Assembly (NCBI GenBank): GCA_963978545.1
Contig: OZ021723.1
Location: 10,590,593-10,654,592, forward strand
Length of the DNA: 64,000 bases
Direction: 5' to 3'
Source of the DNA: Linyphia triangularis
Lineage: Eukaryota; Arthropoda; Arachnida; Araneae; Linyphiidae
The position numbers were made by a program, and so were the translations under genes. This document shows positions 44,767 to 55,570 of this stretch, in pieces; position 1 is the first letter of the stretch; each line of letters begins with the position of its first letter. The notes beneath the pieces are model-generated. The model did not search any database. It saw only the letters and a list, made by a program, of their open reading frames with translations, and was not told where the DNA came from.

Positions 44767-45050
44767 CATGGTACTGTGTTAATTTAAACGCTTAGAGTCT
44801 CATTGGGACTTTGAAGTCCATTTCTATGCAGTTCGTTCTTCGATTGTTGGATGGCAGCGCAAGTTTATTTCTCTTTGCATACACAATCAAATTTTCAATC
44901 TTCTAGGAATCCATCTTGGACTTGCATGGTCTTTTGAGCTTGTCTAGCGAGATTCCAAAGAAAAATAAGCATGTGCTGGCATACAACAATGGACAATTCA
45001 CGCATTCTTTATTATTATTATATTTTTTTCCCTAATTTTTTTATTCAATT

Positions 45051-45682
45051 CTAAATGTTTCGACCAAACGATATAGTGGTTAGCGTACTAGCTTCTAGAC
45101 CGCGAGGTTGCGGGTTCGAGTCTCGTGTTAGGCATGGGTGTTTGTAAATGTATGTTGGCTTGTCTAATGACGAATGTTTCGGCGCATTATAGCCCTCGTG
45201 TTGCTGACGGCGCCAGATAATCTGAATACAACCAACCAACTTTCGGAAACTTTCTTTGGGAAAGCGGATGAACTTTAGGTTTAAACATCTCTTCCGGGAA
45301 AATACCAACCCAATGGCTGTGGGATTAGCGCTCTGGCCTCGAATATCCTGGGTTAGGCATGGATGTTCGTTGCGATTCGGAATGCACGTTAAGATGTAGG
45401 TCGTTGAGCGTACAAACAAACCAAACCAATCTTCTGGGAAAATCGGAGGGGGCCTAATAAATCAACTTGCCGTCAATCAATAACCGAGGACGACCAAACG
45501 GTATAGTGGTTAGCGTACTAGCTTCTAGACCGCGAGGTTGCGGGTTCGAGTCTCGTGTTAGGCATGGGTGTTTGTAAATGTATGTTGGCTTGTCTAATGA
45601 CGAATGTTTCGGCGCATTATAGCCCTCGTGTTGCTGACGGCGCCAGATAATCTGAAAACAACCAACCAACTAAATGTTTCGA
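45051..45682 (+). mobile_element. SINE-1 / host / SINE-2 / host / SINE-1 composite
   Basis: Two SINE-1 copies (45061-45239 and 45488-45669) bracket about 95 bp of non-SINE sequence that also holds SINE-2. Only the outer borders carry a duplication, CTAAATGTTTCGA at 45051-45063 and 45670-45682. Both SINE-1 copies share two variants seen nowhere else in the window (GCGTACTAGC and GAGTCTCG), so they are duplicates of each other. Confidence 0.88.
45290..45443 (+). mobile_element. SINE-2 copy
   Basis: A different tRNA-like SINE (45304-45429) flanked by TCTTCCGGGAAAAT (45290-45303) and TCTTCTGGGAAAAT (45430-45443). The tRNA-like part is short; the body GGCATGGATGTTCGTTGCGA matches, inverted, 60070-60115. 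The tail is rich in ACAAACAAACC. Confidence 0.8.
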
Positions 45683-46404
45683 AAAGGCCATAAACAAAAC
45701 AATTTTCAATGCGCTTTTTTTTGTGTGTGTGTGTGTGTGTGCTTATTTTTTTAAATTTGCAACCAAAGTTCGCCTGTTAGATGTGGCGGGAAAAACGACA
45801 CATTCAGCTCGAAGCTAATGGGAGGTCAAATAACTTGGCTTGAAACGCAGCAGTGGAAACCAGTTTTGCATATTTCTCGTAAATCTCGTCAACCCGACAC
45901 ACGATATGGCGATTGTCTAAAAATCTCACTCCAACTATTTGGCAGAAAGCTCACGATAAAACCTGGAAATAGAAGGATCTCTTGACGTCACAGCTGCAAA
46001 GTAGCGGTTCGATCTGAAAGCGATCGGACGAGATTTTCGGGCTTTTTCTTTTCTTAATATTTAAATTACTAATTTTTTTAAAAAAAACAACTTTTCTTTG
46101 AATATTTGGAATCGGAAAGAGATTCCTCGTAAATATAAACTAATTTCACTCGTGTTTTTTTTTTTTTAAAGGCGGGAATTGTCCATTGAAGAACGAACTT
46201 CAAAGAAGTGGTATTCACAATCTCGATGGGTCTCAAGGCGTTTAAAGCTATACAGTACCAAGGAAAAACTGAAGGAACTTCTAGGTCCCCTCAATAAAAA
46301 AAAGGGTTTAAGGTATGCCGTAATAATTTCCTACTACCCAGTGTGTCATTCGCATTAAGGTATTTCTTTATTCCATGTTTCATTCCTTCCACATCTGGAA
46401 ACTA

Positions 46405-46566
46405 TTTTTTTTTTTTAAGTCCCATACAAGAATCATCTCAAAAAAATTCTCCAAACTGGCGATTTTTACTAAATGAATAATACAAATATAAACACGGTAG
46501 ATTTCACAAATCCACGTAAGTATTATAATGTAATTGAAAGTTGTGCGATGTTCCACACCCCTATTT
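46405..46566 (+). mobile_element. Rep-F right-end fragment
   Basis: Runs from AAGTCCCATACAAGAATCAT to GATGTTCCACACCCCTA; the left two thirds are absent. Confidence 0.75.
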
Positions 46567-46585
46567 TTAAAAATTGCTTCCGAAC

Positions 46586-47705
46586 TATACTAAACTTCAA
46601 CTTAACTAGACATCACTTAGACGATAGATCGTCACAGTGCTCATAGGTATTTAATCCATTTTGGCGGCGTGAAAGCATAAAGTTCGCCAAACCACAACAG
46701 AACAAAAGGCTATAAGGTTTGGCGAGAATTATGTCTTCACTCCGCCAAAATGGATTAACTGCCTATGAGCACTGTGACGATCTACCGTCTAAGTGATGTC
46801 TAGTTAAGTTGAAGTTTAGTATAGAGAACAAAAGGCTCTAAGGTTTGGCGAACATTATGCTTTCACGCCGCCAAAATGGATTCAATACCTATGAGCACTG
46901 TGACGATCTACCGTCTAAGTGATGTCTAGTTAAGTTGAAGTTTAGTATAGAGAACAAAAGGCTCTAAGGTTTGGCGAACATTATGCTTTCACGCCGCCAA
47001 AATGGATTCAATACCTATGAGCACTGTGACGATCTACCGTCTAAGTGATGTCTAGTTAAGTTGAAGTTTAGTATAGAGAACAAAAGGCTCTAAGGTTTGG
47101 CGAACATTATGCTTTCACGCCGCCAAAATGGATTCAATACCTATGAGCACTGTGACGATCTACCGTCTAAGTGATGTCTAGTTAAGTTGAAGTTTAGTAT
47201 AGAGAACAAAAGGCTCTAAGGTTTGGCGAGAATTATGTCTTCACTCCGCCAAAATGGATTAAATACCTATGAGCACTGTGACGATCTACCGTCTAAGTGA
47301 TGTCTAGTTAAGTTGAAGTTTAGTATAGAGAACAAAAGGCTCTAAGGTTTGGCGAGAATTATGTCTTCACTCCGCCAAAATGGATTAAATACCTATGAGC
47401 ACTGTGACGATCTACCGTCTAAGTGATGTCTAGTTAAGTTGAAGTTTAGTATAGAGAACAAAAGGCTCTAAGGTTTGGCGAGAATTATGTCTTCACTCCG
47501 CCAAAATGGATTAAATACCTATGAGCACTGTGACGATCTACCGTCTAAGTGATGTCTAGTTAAGTTGAAGTTTAGTATAGAGAACAAAAGGCTCTAAGGT
47601 TTGGCGAGAATTATGTCTTCACTCCGCCAAAATGGATTAAATACCTATGAGCACTGTGACGATCTACCGTCTAAGTGATGTCTAGTTAAGTTGAAGTTTA
47701 GTATA
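46586..47705. mobile_element. MITE-H with one arm amplified eight times (126-bp units)
   Basis: The left arm (46586-46703, from TATACTAAACTTCAACTTAA) is single copy. Its inverted counterpart, the right arm, is repeated in tandem with a 126-bp period (GAGAACAAAAGG at 46824, 46950, 47076 and on) and ends AAGTTGAAGTTTAGTATA at 47705. Two unit types alternate in blocks: GAACATTATGCTTTCACGCC and GAGAATTATGTCTTCACTCC. Confidence 0.93.
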
Positions 47706-48580
47706 GTTTATTACAAATAACTTTGCTAACATTAGTCAATAGTCAAACAGATTGAGAAAAATGTATTACGTAGTACGGAGATAAAGTTCAACATATTCAG
47801 AAGGTAGTTCGGGAAAAAAGCGCTGTCCTGAAATCATCCCCCCCTCCCCCTTCCCTATCAAGTCTCGCCCCACAATAAGAGTGAGAAGTTGGCGCCTATG
47901 AATTTGTCACAACTTTCGAATCACTGCCTAAGGCTCTTAAACCCTACATCGAAGGGAAACAGCGCCAAACACGTATATCGCATACCCAATTCCGACGATG
48001 AAGGAGCTTTAAAATATTTTTATATTCCAAAGCGGGCTCCTTCTCTATTTGCATTGAAATAGTGCCATGTCCACTTATGAGATGACTTTGAGAAAGTTTC
48101 TTTTTAACAGTTAAACCGTCGCCAACTGGTCTGTCAGGGCGACTTTTTTGGCTCCTGGCCCGATAGGCTGGACCCTTGCCCATTATGAAGAGAGTTGCAA
48201 AACCCCCCCAAGTTCTCCAACCAGAGAGAGATTGTTTCATCCCTTTCAGCTTCTTCCAATCATCCAGAGAAGAAGAAGAAAAAAAGTATTTAAAAGGGGA
48301 ACAGGAAAAGAAACTAAATAGAGTTGGATTTGTCAATTTTTTTTTTGTTGTTTGGCGTCTTTTGAGTAAAGTTCTGAATGGCGTTGAGGAGCGTAAAAAC
48401 ATTTGTTTGGTTTTTCAAAATGTTTCAATTGATGTTCTTGGCAGCGAATGTTAACTACAGCCATCAAAAAGAGATTTAAAGGAACTGTGAAAGGTGGTTT
48501 ATGGAAATGGATTCGGTAAAGTTTCGTGTTTGTAAATTGAACTGAATAAAATGGAAATTTTTTAAGAGGAAAGATCATTT
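47706..48580. other. No feature identified
   Basis: More mixed base composition than its surroundings, with C runs near 47840. A 152-codon minus-strand frame (47944-48402) has no recognisable domain and no splice or promoter context, so it is not called as a gene. Confidence 0.4.
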
Positions 48581-48596
48581 CCTACACTTGCTATAT

Positions 48597-49255
48597 TGTT
48601 GCGTGTATGGGTTCCAAAGACTTGAAGACAAAGCAGATTAAAACTTGCAGAAATTTATTCCGATATGACTCTTAGCAAATTCTTTCCCAACTCCAGAACT
48701 TTCCGTTCTAATAGACTCAATACAGCTCTTTACATAACAATGGAGCACAAACAGCAGTTGAAAACTAGATACACAACTGCTAAAATCAACGCAAAAGACA
48801 AAGCAATACAGTTCACTTTCGCAATACCGCTCTCTGAATGCTCGTTGAGAGATAACTAACTCAGTAACTCAACTCAACTCCTGGCCTTATATAGGAAGGT
48901 GAATCTTCTAGAGATTGAAATTTGGAGAATTTTCCAGATCGTAGTCCAAAAGCCCTATACAGGTACATAGGCACCGAAAAGGTCGCCAATTTTGACGACA
49001 TTTTGGCAATTTCTCGCCAAATTTGGCGACCAAAATTAGTCGCCAAAACCGTCGCCAACTTGGCGAGATTGCCATTAACCATATTGTTAAATGGCCTTCT
49101 CCTTGTAAAACTCGTTTTCAAGCATTAAGAGACGCATTGCAGGAAAGCGAAGTAAAGACGAACTCTTGCACTGCCTTATGCGAAATGTACATAAATTTTT
49201 ATTTTTACATAATTAATACTACGAAACATTTACAAATACACAGAAATTCCTAACA
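48597..49255 (-). mobile_element. Gyp-LTR solo copy 4
   Basis: The + strand runs TGTTGCGTGT to ATTCCTAACA; flanked by ATAT on both sides. TATATAGG-type promoter at about 48890 (minus strand CCTATATAAGG). TCGCCAA/TTGGCGA cluster at 48980-49066. Confidence 0.92.
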
Positions 49256-49384
49256 ATATTACTATCTTCTAGCACAGTTCATTTAAAGAGGTCTAAGACT
49301 CGGAATTTTTAAGATTCTCAAAAACAAAATTACTATAGTAAAAAATAACACAAATATTTTGAAACGAAATGGCAAAAAAATTTT

Positions 49385-49905
49385 GTTTCTATCATTAGTA
49401 GAACTTAAATATATAAGTTTTTGTTACATAACAACTGTATCTAAGACATGATATCTTGAAACTTTGAAAATGTTTTTCTTGGTGATGGCTTTTTGTCCCT
49501 TTTTTTGAGTTTAAATTGATATAACTTAAAAACTACTTGTTTTAAATCTATGAAACTTTCCAGAATTTTTTTTCCTTTATATTTCTTTAATTTGTCTTCA
49601 GGATATGTGTTTTTTATTTAACTTTTTAAAAAAAAAGTTTTTGATGCTTAGCATGCGATGGATTTTATACAAGTTTTGCATAAAAAAATTTTTTTAATTA
49701 CTTTATTGAAAAATCATGAAGATAATTTTTTATATGAATTATAAGAAGTAATTTTATGCAAAAATAAAGTGATTTTATATAAAAGTTTTTTAGCTATATC
49801 AAATTTAGGAAATATTAAAATTTCAAAGCATCATAGATTTATAAAAAATTTCAAAAAAAACCATTCTAAAAATACAGATTTTAGATCTATAAGTCCCAGA
49901 CCCCC
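49385..49905 (+). repeat. Dispersed AT-rich repeat, second copy
   Basis: Counterpart of 37890-38525; lies inside Elem-L copy 2 and runs up to GTCCCAGACCCCCTTAAAAA. Confidence 0.7.
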
Positions 49906-50077
49906 TTAAAAACTACTTTGTATAAAACCTTGACATTTGATGAATAGGTACGAAAGTGACCACTTAACGAAATGATATAAATTAAAAACTCGAAAATAGC
50001 GTCTAATATGCTGTATTTTATATTTCAAATACATACGTCAGTGCCGATGCATTGGCTCCACCTGGTTTTGTCTTTTG

Positions 50078-51677
50078 CATACCTGCCAACATTGGCATTT
50101 TCAAATTAGTACAATTTTTACGGAACAAATATTTGCATTCCTATGACTCATGGAAAGTCAAATAGCGACAATATTTATAAATGTAATATATAAATAATAG
50201 TAATTCTATTACAAATGCAAAAAAAAAAAAAAAAAAAAAAAATTGCATAATATTAAATTGCTCTCAAATATAACAAATTGTTACATTTTAGCACAAAATG
50301 GAAATTATAAAATAAAAAAATAACTTGGATTTAAAAATAAATGAAATTTAAACTTTACGATGAAATCTCTGATGATGTTTAAGATTTAGTCTACATTACA
50401 CCTAAATAAAATATGCTTTATGACACAAAAACTCTAGTGAAACATACAATGAGTTGGTGGTATTCAAAGAGTTTAATCACACGCACAAATATCAATTATG
50501 CAGGCTTTCGAATTCTTATTATTACATTTGATGTTGTCACTGTGCTTTTTAGAATTGATATGAACTTCGACATCAGTAAATCCTCCATGAGAAATCTTAA
50601 TATCAGATGCATAGATAGAGCAGAATGCAAAATTTGTTTCTTTGTTTGAATTTCTGATAATTAGAAGTAAAACGCTTGGTTTGAAGTAAACTCCAAAAAA
50701 ACTTAATATTTTCTGGAATCTTACACCAGGATTGTTTAACTTGGATATTTTAAAATAAATAATTAAGACTAACAAAGAAGCTGAAAACCGAAAGTGCTTT
50801 AATCTCTAAAGTCCGAGAAAACGAAACAGTCGTTCGGAGAGTGCCGCCAAAACAATTGAAAACGGCGGGGGGCGCGATTTAGTGCCCAGCGTTGGAGTAC
50901 GGTCCAAAAGAAGAAAGAATAAAAAAAAACTAAAGCACTTTCAGTTTTCTACTTTATTAATCTCTAAAGTTCGAGACAACGAAACAGTTGCTTGGTTCGC
51001 CAAATCCCGTCGGCAACACAGATGAAAACAATGAATTTCCGGCGCCGCGCTTAAGTGCTTTTATTATATACGCGCAACATTATTGTACGGTCCAAACAGA
51101 AGGAAGAACCAAAATCTAAAGCATTTTTGGTTTTCAGATTCTTTGTTAATCTCTTAAGTCTGAGGCAAAGCAATAGTTGTTTGGTTCGCCAGGTCCCGTT
51201 GGCAACACAAATGAAAACAGTGCATCCCCGGCGCCGTGGTTTAGTGCTATTATTTACGCGCAAGTCCAGTACTATTATTTACGTTTTGGAGTCCAGTCCA
51301 AAAGAAATTAGAATTAAAAAACTAAAGCACATTCGGTTTTCTGCTTCTTTATTAACATGTAAAGCCCGAAAAATCGAAGCAGTGGTTTGGTTTGCCAAAT
51401 CTAATCGGCAACAGAAAAGAAAACAACGCATCCTCGCCAACGCGCTTTAGTGCTGAACATATGCGCAATCTTGGAGCGTGAATAAATATTTTGACTGACG
51501 AGGCAGCTTTGGAAAATCGTTTCGGTTTTGTTGGTGACTTGAAAAAAAATATATATAAAAAAAAAAAAAAAAAAAGTACCGTGAAATCCGTACGATTTTT
51601 TTAGCTGTTCGTACACCCGTACAAAATAGTAAAAATCCGTACATTGTACGGATGATTCGTACAAGTTGGCAGGTATG
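50078..51677. mobile_element. Elem-M: 1.6-kb TIR element
   Basis: TIRs CATACCTGCCAAC and GTTGGCAGGTATG are flanked directly by the 6-bp repeat CTTTTG (50072-50077 and 51678-51683). The right subterminal region has several GTAC-rich inverted pairs (CCGTACATTGTACGG). No transposase was recognised. Inserted in Elem-L copy 2. Confidence 0.82.
50794..51480 (+). repeat. Four imperfect GC-richer repeats inside Elem-M
   Basis: Units begin near 50794, 50950, 51145 and 51345 with AATCTCTAAAGTYCGAG-like starts and contain TTGGTTCGCCAAATCCCGT, GGCAACA and TTTAGTGC blocks. They are far more diverged from one another than the satellite units in the window, so the duplication is older. Confidence 0.75.
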
Positions 51678-52164
51678 CTTTTGTCATTTTAATTTTCATC
51701 TATAATAGATAGACATTAAATGACAAACAATTTATATCATCTTATAAAGTGATCTTTCTCGTACCTACTCACCAAATTTCAACGTTTTATACAAAGTAGT
51801 TTCTTAATGAACTGTGCTGGAAGATTGTAATATAGCGAGTATAGTTAGAGGTCGGAAATATCGATCAAAATAAATATCGATACTATATCGTTGCATAGAA
51901 AAAAAAAATCCATATATCGATACATGATTTTTTTTTTTTTTTTTAATTTGATTTTCAATATACCAGAAACGAAGTTTTTCGGAAAAAATTTCTACTTATC
52001 ATGATTTCTTTTAGTAAGGTGACTACTTTTCCAACTGAAACGGATCGATTACAGAAGAAAAAGTTATATTTTCGCTTAATTGGTGCAGTGATTTTAAGAA
52101 AAACTTAGATAATTTTCAATAGCTTTTAAGGGCAACGCTGAATATTTAGCATAATATTTTTACA

Positions 52165-52290
52165 ATGTATCACGTCCGGGTCACCAATAAAGCGCAATGC
52201 AGCTTTTCATGTGCTGGCGACGGGCCTCGATCGTGAGACCATTGGATCTCGAGGCAGATGCTTTACCGCTGTGCAAAAGAGTACTCCAGT
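52165..52290 (-). mobile_element. SINE-4: third tRNA-like SINE family
   Basis: The minus strand reads GCACAGCGGTAAAGCATCTG, an A-box-like tRNA 5' half, then CTCACGATCGAGGCCCGTCG, a poor B box, and a short body. Too degenerate for a working tRNA. Confidence 0.55.
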
Positions 52291-52614
52291 GCACAGAAGT
52301 TTTTTCTGTTATTTGATGTCACCACAAATAATTGAAAAGTTAACAGAGCGATGAATGAAATATATATATATATAATTAATGCATTTTTTCCAATTTTATT
52401 TTGATTTTCAAAAACCAGGAAGGTGCACCCCCTTGTACCCTCCTGTTGGCACCCATGATTTATGAAGTGTAAGGCAAAATATTGAATATTGGTGTCATTT
52501 TAACTGTCTCTCAGCCAAGTCCAAACTTTAGTTTTGAAGTTTTTGAAAAAGGAATAAGGAAAATCGAAAAAACGCATGGAACTGCAAAACGATCGTTAAA
52601 AAACTCAAAATGTT

Positions 52615-53215
52615 TGAGAATATCGATATATAGGCGATTTTTAAAATATCGATATTTTTTTTAAAAAAAATATCGATAAAACACATGTAACTACAAAACG
52701 ATCATTAAAAAACTAAAAATGTTTGAAAATATCGATATATCTGTGATTTTTAAAATATCGATAGTTAAAAAAAAAATATCGATAAAACACATGTAACTAC
52801 AAAACGATCATTAAAAAACTAAAAATGTTTGAAAATATCGATATATCTGTGATTTTTAAAATATCGATAGTTAAAAAAAAAATATCGATAAAACACATGC
52901 AACTACAAAACGATCATTAAAAAACTAAAAATGTTTGAAAATATCGATATATCTGTGATTTTTAAAATATCGATAGTTAAAAAAAAATATCGATAAAACA
53001 CATGCAACTACAAAACGATCATTAAAAAACTAAAAATGTTTGAAAATATCGATATATCTGTGATTTTTAAAATATCGATAGTTAAAAAAAATATCGATAA
53101 AACACATGCAACTACAAAACGATCATTAAAAAACTAAAAAAGGTTGAAAATATCGATATATCGGTGACTTTTAAAATATCGATATTTTTTTTTAAAAATA
53201 TCGTCGTATCGATAT
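52615..53215 (+). repeat. 105-bp tandem array (about 6 units)
   Basis: Units (markers at 52731, 52837, 52943, 53048, 53152) contain AATATCGATATATCTGTGAT, AAATATCGATAAAACACATG and AACTACAAAACGATCATTAA. The unit is the hAT-I right end, present once in copy 1. Confidence 0.93.
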
Positions 53216-53306
53216 ATCGCCGACCTCTAAAGTATAAGGTATGATTTCTTATTAGGAATTCCTCTTAAGGCAAAACGAAATCAGCAACTCGCTATTTATA
53301 TTCAGT

Positions 53307-53511
53307 TGAATTTATTTGGTTGGTTGGATGTATTCAGATTATCTGGCGCCGTCAGCAACACGAGGGCTATAATGCGCCGAAACATTCGTCATTTGACAAG
53401 CCAACATACAGTTACAAACACCCATGCCTAACACGGGACTCGGAACCCGCAACCTCGCGGTCTAGAAGCTAGCACGCTAACCACTATACCGTTTGGTCGG
53501 CGAATTAATTT
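53307..53511 (-). mobile_element. SINE-1 copy
   Basis: Body 53318-53501. Flanks GAATTTATTT and GAATTAATTT look like a target duplication with one change. The B-box region has an extra base (GGGTTCCGAGTCCC on the minus strand). Confidence 0.88.
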
Positions 53512-54158
53512 TGGATTGAACTGCTTAATATTGCTACACTGCGTGAAAGATAAATACTAGAATATAAATACTGGAATATGGCCTAATTTTCAAAACAGAA
53601 ATTGGAAGAAAAAAAGGATGGAGTTTTTGTTAGAGCAACCTCGCGTTACAATTTTGGAATTAGTATCCGATACAAAAGATAATTTAACGCGATCTTCATC
53701 GGAATTAATTTTTCTTTTGACAGATTACAGTTATAGCTGTAAGCATTTCTACGTTTGAGAAATGTGTATTTTTAGAAATAAGTAAAACATTGCTAATTTC
53801 TGAATAATATGTCACGCAGAAATACTTCTACTTTATAACTGGTTTTTCTGACCGAGCGAGTAATACTTTTGATTGACTCGAAACTTTTTTTTATCTGTTG
53901 TTTTCGGTAGATTCAAAACACGCTTAAAATAGAATCTAGTCTTTAAAACTGATACAATTAAAATTAACGTTATTTATTTGTAAGCAATTTACTTAACATA
54001 TATTAATAATTTTTAAGTAAAGAACTTATGTGACATATATTGGTACTTTATATGATTTCGTTCATTAAAATATTAACTATAGATATTTTAATACGTTATA
54101 TTTGTCTACATTAGATTGTTCATAGCTGGAAGAGAAAAAAAAAACTAAATTTTTACTT

Positions 54159-54189
<31 letters not shown>
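53512..54189. other. AT-rich intron sequence, nothing identified
   Basis: No gene or named repeat seen; a T run lies at 54163-54192. Confidence 0.45.
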
Positions 54190-54193
<4 letters not shown>

Positions 54194-54880
54194 GAACATT
54201 CTGATTTCAAAAAGCCGACCAAACGGTATAGTGGTTAGCGTGCTAGCTTCTAGACGGAGAGGTTGCGGGTTCGAGTCCCGTGTTAGGCATGGGTGTTTGT
54301 AAATGTATGTTGGCTTGTCTAATGACGAATGTTTCGGCGCATTATAGCCCTCGTGTTGCTGACGGCGCCAGATAACCTGAAAACAAAAAACAAAAAAAAC
54401 AAAAACTGATTTCAAAAAAGTGATCGAGAAAAATGTATGTCTGTGTAGCTTTGGTCAGCATAACTCCCGAACAAATTGACCTGCAATGTTCAAATTTGGT
54501 TTTGCGGGTTGGGGATGGCACAGGGACCTACCATTTAGGTTTTCGTCAAAATAGCGCATTCGCATAAGGTAGCTAGCTGCCTTTCAAAATATTATGTTTT
54601 TTCAGTAATTGTTAAAAAACGGCTCAAACGATTTTGTTCAAAATCCCTGTTGTAATGCCTCTTAAGGTGTTCTAAACATCTCCAGCTTCGAAATTCCCGT
54701 AAAAATGTTTTAATGGCATAAAAAGTCGGAAAACAAATGCCTTCAACATAGAGATCTCTTTCCTTGAGTATACCTCATCAACGAACGTTTTTACTTCTCT
54801 CCACAGTTTCACTTATAAGAAAGGATAACATAAGGATTATCGAAAAGTATATCGCCAAAATCATCATTTTGGCTGAGGTG

Positions 54881-54917
<37 letters not shown>

Positions 54918-55046
54918 GTCATAAGAATTACCAAACTGACCATTTTCTCTAAATGAATGATGAAAATATAAAAACGGTAAATGACACAAATCCAGGTCGG
55001 TATTATAGTGTGATTGAAAGTTGTGCGATGTTCCACACTTCTAGTT
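54190..55046 (+). mobile_element. Rep-F copy 5, full length with a SINE in its 5' end
   Basis: Starts TTGGAACATTCTGATTTC, is interrupted by SINE-1, then resumes GTGATCGAGAAAAATGTATG through GGTCAGCATAACTCCCGAAC to CGATGTTCCACACTTCTAG. Confidence 0.88.
54201..54418 (+). mobile_element. SINE-1 copy inside Rep-F
   Basis: The target duplication CTGATTTCAAAAA at 54201-54213 and 54406-54418 proves insertion into Rep-F. Its tail is A-rich (AAACAAAAAACAAAAAAAAC) rather than AACC repeats. Confidence 0.94.
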
Positions 55047-55570
55047 TTACTTCTTTCGTTGTGAGTTTTGGTTGCCAAAATATGAGTGAATAGGTAGCAA
55101 TTATTAATACAAACCGCAAATGATCTCATGATCTGCTTTAAAAATATAGTAATGAAAATTGGGATTCGGAACTGATTTAAATCGAATTACGTGGTCAAAT
55201 ATAGCGTATCGTATTGAAATATTCAAAGATTTTGAATATATATAAGTTAGTAAGCAACCTTTTAAGAAATAAAGTTTCTTACCGAACTATATAGAAGCGT
55301 AAACATATCACACGGCAGCATACAGCTATATCCTAAGACATTTCAAGCCGAAAAAATATCGAACGTTCAGATTTTTTTTTTCGCTTTTTGCATAAAATTT
55401 TCTGTACAATTTCGGCAACATATAATGACCGAAGACTACTCGCATAAATTGCCGGTACCGTCAGAGATGGTCAAACAGGTTTGAAAATTCAAAATGAAGT
55501 CAAGAAAAGTGGTAACCCAAAAATCACTTGAAAAAAAAATTAATGCATAGCTATAAGTAAAGATTTCAGT
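55047..55570. other. AT-rich intron sequence, nothing identified
   Basis: No gene or named repeat seen. Confidence 0.45.

Larger units (their letters stand above)
44990..46185 (-). mobile_element. Rep-N copy 3, interrupted by SINEs
   Basis: TIRs TGGACAATTCACGCATTC (left) and GGCGGGAATTGTCCA (right). Its body is split between 45060 and 45670 by a SINE-containing block with its own target duplication. (GT)n at 45722-45742. Confidence 0.8.
44767..46262. mobile_element. Elem-Q copy 1, host of two further nested insertions
   Basis: The ends are inverted: GGTACTGTGTTAATTTAAAC and ACGCTTAGAGTCTCATTGGG on the left, TCGATGGGTCTCAAGGCGTT and TAAAGCTATACAGTACC on the right. The original element is 44767-44989 plus 46186-46262; Rep-N (44990-46185) is inserted in it. 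The shorter copy at 59761-60041 confirms the uninterrupted form. Confidence 0.75.
48581..51845. mobile_element. Elem-L copy 2, invaded by an LTR and Elem-M
   Basis: The left end ACTTGCTATAT is split from TACTATCTTCTAGCACAGTT by LTR 4. The right end is the inverted AACTGTGCTGGAAGATTGTA then ATATAGCGAGT at about 51812-51840. Taking out LTR 4 and one ATAT restores the terminal repeat. Elem-M (50078-51677) is inserted in the interior. Confidence 0.75.
51846..53229 (+). mobile_element. hAT-I copy 2, with its right end amplified
   Basis: Starts TAGAGGTCGGAAATATCGAT, ends TATATCGCCGACCTCTA. The interior matches copy 1 in inverted order (for example ACTGTCTCTCAGCCAAGTCC). Flanks AGTATAGT and AAGTATAA are an imperfect duplication. 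It carries a SINE-4 insertion and the 105-bp array. It begins where Elem-L copy 2 ends. Confidence 0.85.

Noticed and set aside
47944..48402. 152-codon minus-strand frame
   Set aside because: No domain, no repeat support, low-complexity K/S stretches, and no splice or promoter context; likely chance.
51055..51664. Frames of 65-131 codons within Elem-M
   Set aside because: They run across the imperfect internal repeats and T-rich end; no transposase motif was seen.
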